Below, in pieces: positions 6,583-8,590 of a stretch of 8,590 nt of DNA. The notes beneath the pieces were generated by a model. It was not told the origin of the DNA. It saw only the letters and a list, made by a program, of their open reading frames with translations, and did no database searches. Origin of the DNA: an uncultured Clostridia bacterium (GTDB lineage: Bacteria; Bacillota; Clostridia; Christensenellales; Borkfalkiaceae); contig CANQCA010000058.1 in NCBI GenBank assembly GCA_947589585.1, positions 1-8,590 of the forward strand, in the 5' to 3' direction. Every line of letters starts with the position of its first letter. Position 1 is the stretch's first letter. Made by a program: the position numbers and the translations under genes.

Positions 6583-6694
6583 TCACGGAATTTTGTTTTG
6601 CGGAGTTTGGACTTCGTATGAGGGGATCCTCTCGCCGTCTTTGACGGCTCGGGATGACAGCGTGTACCCCTTCAAGCAAAACAAAATTTGTGAA
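6583..6694. repeat. 112-bp nested inverted repeat beside the aspA stop codon
   Basis: Outer arms share AATTTTGTTTTGC (6589-6601) and GCAAAACAAAATT (6676-6688), extended by TCAC and TGA beyond. Inside, TGAGGGG pairs with CCCCTTCA, then GGAT with ATCC, then GCCGTC with GACGGC around a three-base loop (6634-6648). The inner part (about 6622-6660, reading TGTCATCCCGAG on the minus strand) is a third variant of the hairpin repeat family. It lies 2 bp from the aspartase stop codon, so the transcript would end in this structure; no U-run terminator is seen. A third copy of GCAAAACAAAATTTG sits at 6424-6438. Confidence 0.65.
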
Positions 6695-6696
6695 CC

Positions 6697-8091
6697 TTAC
6701 CCTCTCGGCTCTGTGAGAAGGAGCGGGTCGAGCACTTCATCCAGCTTTTTCTCGTCCATGAGACCCTCGCGAAGCACGATGGAGCGGATGCTCTCCCCCG
6801 TCTTCAAGGATTCCTTCGCGATCTCGGCGGCCTTCAGATAGCCTATGTAAGGGTTGAGCGCGGTGACGATCCCGACGCTTCTGTTCACCCATTCCGTGCA
6901 CCGTTCGCGGTTTGCGACGATGCCGTTGATGCAGTTCTCGGAGAGCGTCTTCACGGCGCCCGTGAGCGCACGGATGCTCTCGAAGAGTTGATAGAAGATG
7001 ATGGGCTCGAAGGCGTTTAGCTCGAGCTGTCCCGCTTCCGCCGCCATCGTGACGGTGACGTCGTGCCCGATGACGAGAAAGGCGACTTGGTTGACGACCT
7101 CGGGAATGACGGGGTTGATCTTGCCCGGCATGATGGAGGAACCGTTCTGTTTGGCGGGGAGAATGATCTCGCCGAGGCCCGTTCTCGGCCCGCTCGACAT
7201 GAGCCTTAAATCGTTGCACATCTTGGAGAGGTTGACGGCGAGGGCTTTAAGCGTCCCCGAGACGGCGGCGAAGCAATCGACGTTCTGCGTTCCGTCGAAG
7301 AGGTCCCCCGCGCGGCTCAGTGCTTCCCCGGAGAGAAGAGAGAGTTCCTCCGTGATATGTGCGAAATAGGCTTCCCGCGCATTGATGGCGGTCCCGATCG
7401 CCGTCGCCCCCATGTTGATGACGCGCATTTCGGAAAGGGAAGCATCGATGCGGTCCCGCGAGCGCTTGATCGAGGTCGCGAAGGCGTGGAATGCCTGCCC
7501 GAGGCGCATGGGAACGGCGTCCTGGAGTTGCGTTCTGCCCATCTTGAGGATGCCGTCGAACTCCTTCGCCTTTTTGAGAAGGGAGGCGTTGAGACGATCG
7601 AGCACGCTGAGGAGCTCCTTCGCCAAGGTGAGCACGGTGAGTTTGCCCGCCGTGGGGATGACGTCGTTGGTGGACTGTTCCATATTCACGTCGTCGTTGG
7701 GGCTGATGACGGAGTAATCGCCGAGTTTCCCGCCGAGATGTTCGATGGCGATATTCGCGATGACCTCGTTCACGTTCATGTTGGCAGAAGTTCCCGCCCC
7801 GCCCTGTACGGCGTCGACGATGAAGTCGCGCCTGTGCTTGCCGTGCAAGATCTCATCGCAGGCAGCGATGATCGCATCCGCTTTTCCCGCATCCAAGAGC
7901 CCGTACGACTTATTCACGATGGCCGCGGCCTTCTTGATGAGGACGACGTTCTTCATAAAGGCAAAGCTGACCTTGGTGCCCGTGATCTCGAAATTTTCCT
8001 TGGCGCGAAGCGTCTGGATGCCGTAGTAGGCAGCGCTGTCGATGGGAAGCTCCCCGACGGAATCGCTCTCCTTCCTGAATTCCTTTTCCAT
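6697..8091 (-). CDS. aspA: Aspartate ammonia-lyase (aspartase)
   Basis: A 464-residue cytoplasmic enzyme of the aspartase/fumarase superfamily that converts L-aspartate to fumarate and ammonia, reversibly; active as a homotetramer in the family. It is chosen over class II fumarase because the N-terminus reads YYGIQTLRAKENFEITG and the signature continues GSSIMPGKINPVIPE (317-331), where fumarases have NPTQCE. Ser318 in the flexible loop is the expected catalytic base, and QSTND (139-143) is a substrate-binding segment. AGQLELNAFEP and the ALNPYIGY segment are also typical. Length is normal. The start at 8091 has GGGAG five bases upstream; an in-frame ATG at 8166 lies upstream of the promoter and is rejected. 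The gene stands alone with its own promoter, so it probably serves aspartate use or supply of fumarate rather than a local pathway. A related fumarase function is possible but unlikely. Confidence 0.94.
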   Translation of the reverse strand: MEKEFRKESDSVGELPIDSAAYYGIQTLRAKENFEITGTKVSFAFMKNVVLIKKAAAIVNKSYGLLDAGKADAIIAACDEILHGKHRRDFIVDAVQGGAGTSANMNVNEVIANIAIEHLGGKLGDYSVISPNDDVNMEQSTNDVIPTAGKLTVLTLAKELLSVLDRLNASLLKKAKEFDGILKMGRTQLQDAVPMRLGQAFHAFATSIKRSRDRIDASLSEMRVINMGATAIGTAINAREAYFAHITEELSLLSGEALSRAGDLFDGTQNVDCFAAVSGTLKALAVNLSKMCNDLRLMSSGPRTGLGEIILPAKQNGSSIMPGKINPVIPEVVNQVAFLVIGHDVTVTMAAEAGQLELNAFEPIIFYQLFESIRALTGAVKTLSENCINGIVANRERCTEWVNRSVGIVTALNPYIGYLKAAEIAKESLKTGESIRSIVLREGLMDEKKLDEVLDPLLLTEPRG

Positions 8092-8133
8092 AATTTCTCC
8101 CTTCGTGTCGCGTAAATATTCTGACTGTGCAAT

Positions 8134-8162
8134 ATTATAGCCCCAAGCCCGTAAAATTGCAA
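8134..8162 (-). promoter_or_regulatory. Sigma-A promoter of aspA
   Basis: On the minus strand TTGCAA (8162-8157), a 17-bp spacer and a perfect TATAAT (8139-8134). The start of transcription would be near 8127, giving a leader of about 36 nt with no obvious structure. Confidence 0.85.
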
Positions 8163-8316
8163 GCATTCAAGGGCATTTTGCGGAAAAGTTTGCTCACTTC
8201 GGCCATGCATGCCCCTCCCCATGCGAAAGAAGAACTTATCTTTGCGCAAAGCGACTTTTTACCAAGTGCATAAAACAACGCCCCTCTGCACACATTGCAG
8301 TTGGGAGGTAACAAAT
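8163..8316 (+). other. Upstream region of the 54-residue gene, promoter not clear
   Basis: No consensus promoter for the plus strand is obvious. TTGCGC (8242-8247) with CATAAA (8269-8274) is a poor match because the spacing is too long. The perfect 12-bp palindrome CTTTGCGCAAAG (8240-8251) and a 5-bp hairpin CTGCA/TGCAG (8286-8300) just before the ribosome site could be regulatory, but either may be chance. Confidence 0.3.
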
Positions 8317-8481
8317 ATGCAAAAATTCAGAAGCGGCGAAACCGTTCCTATGTCCTGCAACTATAAGGCATACGATAAGTTCGGCAAGAGCCACGACGAA
8401 GAAAAGACCTATCTCGAAAAAGGGACCACATTCCCCCCTCTGCAGCATGAGGGCGGCTACTGGGTCATGGACCACGAATAA
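8317..8481 (+). CDS. 54-residue YjzC-like small protein
   Basis: The start at 8317 follows GGGAGGT by seven bases; the same frame is open from an ATG at 8209 but that one has no ribosome site. The product has no signal peptide or membrane segment. Its pattern (FRSGETVP near the N-terminus, an acidic and lysine-rich middle, then LEKGTTFPP and YWV near the C-terminus) resembles the small YjzC family of Bacillota: a K-F/P-G-x-x-P motif, then LxxGxxFP, then a Trp near the end. The function of that family is not known to me. One cysteine (Cys14) is present. It diverges from aspA and is followed at once by a terminator, so it is a single-gene unit. Family assignment is moderate; that it is a real gene is well supported by ribosome site and terminator. 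Confidence 0.8.
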   Translation: MQKFRSGETVPMSCNYKAYDKFGKSHDEEKTYLEKGTTFPPLQHEGGYWVMDHE

Positions 8482-8488
8482 GTCTAAG

Positions 8489-8520
8489 AGAACGGCTTCC
8501 GCGCGAAGCCGTTCTTTTTT
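8489..8520 (+). terminator. Intrinsic terminator of the 54-residue gene
   Basis: AGAACGGCTTC (8489-8499), loop CGCGC and GAAGCCGTTCT (8505-8515) form a perfect 11-bp stem followed by a T-run to 8520. It starts seven bases after the stop codon. Confidence 0.93.
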
Positions 8521-8590
8521 GTACGCTGGACGAAAAACGGGCGCACCATGTCCGAGGAAGATACGACAAAAGTCGCTAATTGAGGTGGGT

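Larger units (their letters stand above)
5824..6696. other. Gene-free intergenic region carrying a repeat cluster
   Basis: About 870 bp between the exporter promoter and the aspartase stop. Reading frames of 80-120 codons exist on both strands but lack ribosome sites and simply run through repeated sequence, so I do not call genes. The left 115 bp are AT-rich promoter-upstream DNA. From 5940 onward the DNA is richer in GC and made of short hairpin repeats, described separately. The 6440-6580 stretch shows nothing recognisable. Confidence 0.7.

Noticed and set aside
6634..6648. Intrinsic terminator GCCGTC/GACGGC for aspA
   Set aside because: The 6-bp hairpin has no U-run on either strand and is better explained as the centre of the nested inverted repeat.
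5940..6660. CRISPR array
   Set aside because: Repeats are imperfect, of two orientations, irregularly spaced and form long hairpins; there are no regular spacers and no cas genes.
8521..8590. Start of another gene or a regulatory site at the right edge
   Set aside because: A short frame (ATG at 8548, ending MSEEDTTKVAN) has no ribosome site, and CGAC-AAAA-GTCG is too short a dyad to call. A near match to a Spo0A box (TTTGTCGTA on the minus strand) differs from consensus and has no nearby promoter.

Overview
The window looks like a piece of a Bacillota (Clostridia-type) chromosome of fairly high GC content. The reasons are near-consensus sigma-A promoters with 17-bp spacers, strong GGAGG ribosome binding sites, a lipoprotein of a Clostridia-rich domain type, a heterodimeric ABC exporter pair of the kind common in gut Clostridia, and a tiny YjzC-like protein. 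Assignment below class level is not possible from the sequence alone.

Layout, left to right. (1) 1-1584, minus strand: a lipoprotein gene open at the left edge, with a lipobox, an array of CxxC knuckles in 44-residue tandem repeats, and the start of a DUF6273-like domain. (2) 1585-1791: its control region. A sigma-A promoter is followed at once by a long rod-shaped RNA hairpin, a second small hairpin and an intrinsic terminator only about 30 nt before the start codon, which is the layout of an attenuated leader or of a small RNA with read-through. (3) 1824-1860: a strong terminator ending the next operon. (4) 1867-5692, minus strand: two overlapping genes for the halves of an ABC exporter with one degenerate ATP site. 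The first starts at TTG. The promoter (5795-5823) contains an inverted repeat that fills the space between -35 and -10, and the leader carries a hairpin. (5) About 5824-6696: no convincing gene. It holds a dense cluster of short hairpin-forming repeats, including three copies of a 63-bp element, and ends in a 112-bp nested inverted repeat next to the aspartase stop codon. (6) 6697-8091, minus strand: aspartate ammonia-lyase (aspA) with its own promoter. (7) 8317-8481, plus strand: a 54-residue YjzC-like protein with its own terminator, divergent from aspA.

The genes do not form one pathway. Aspartase links aspartate to fumarate and ammonia. The exporter pair and the lipoprotein are envelope functions with separate promoters. 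The most unusual parts are non-coding: the structured leader of the lipoprotein gene, the palindrome in the exporter promoter, and the covarying hairpin repeats.
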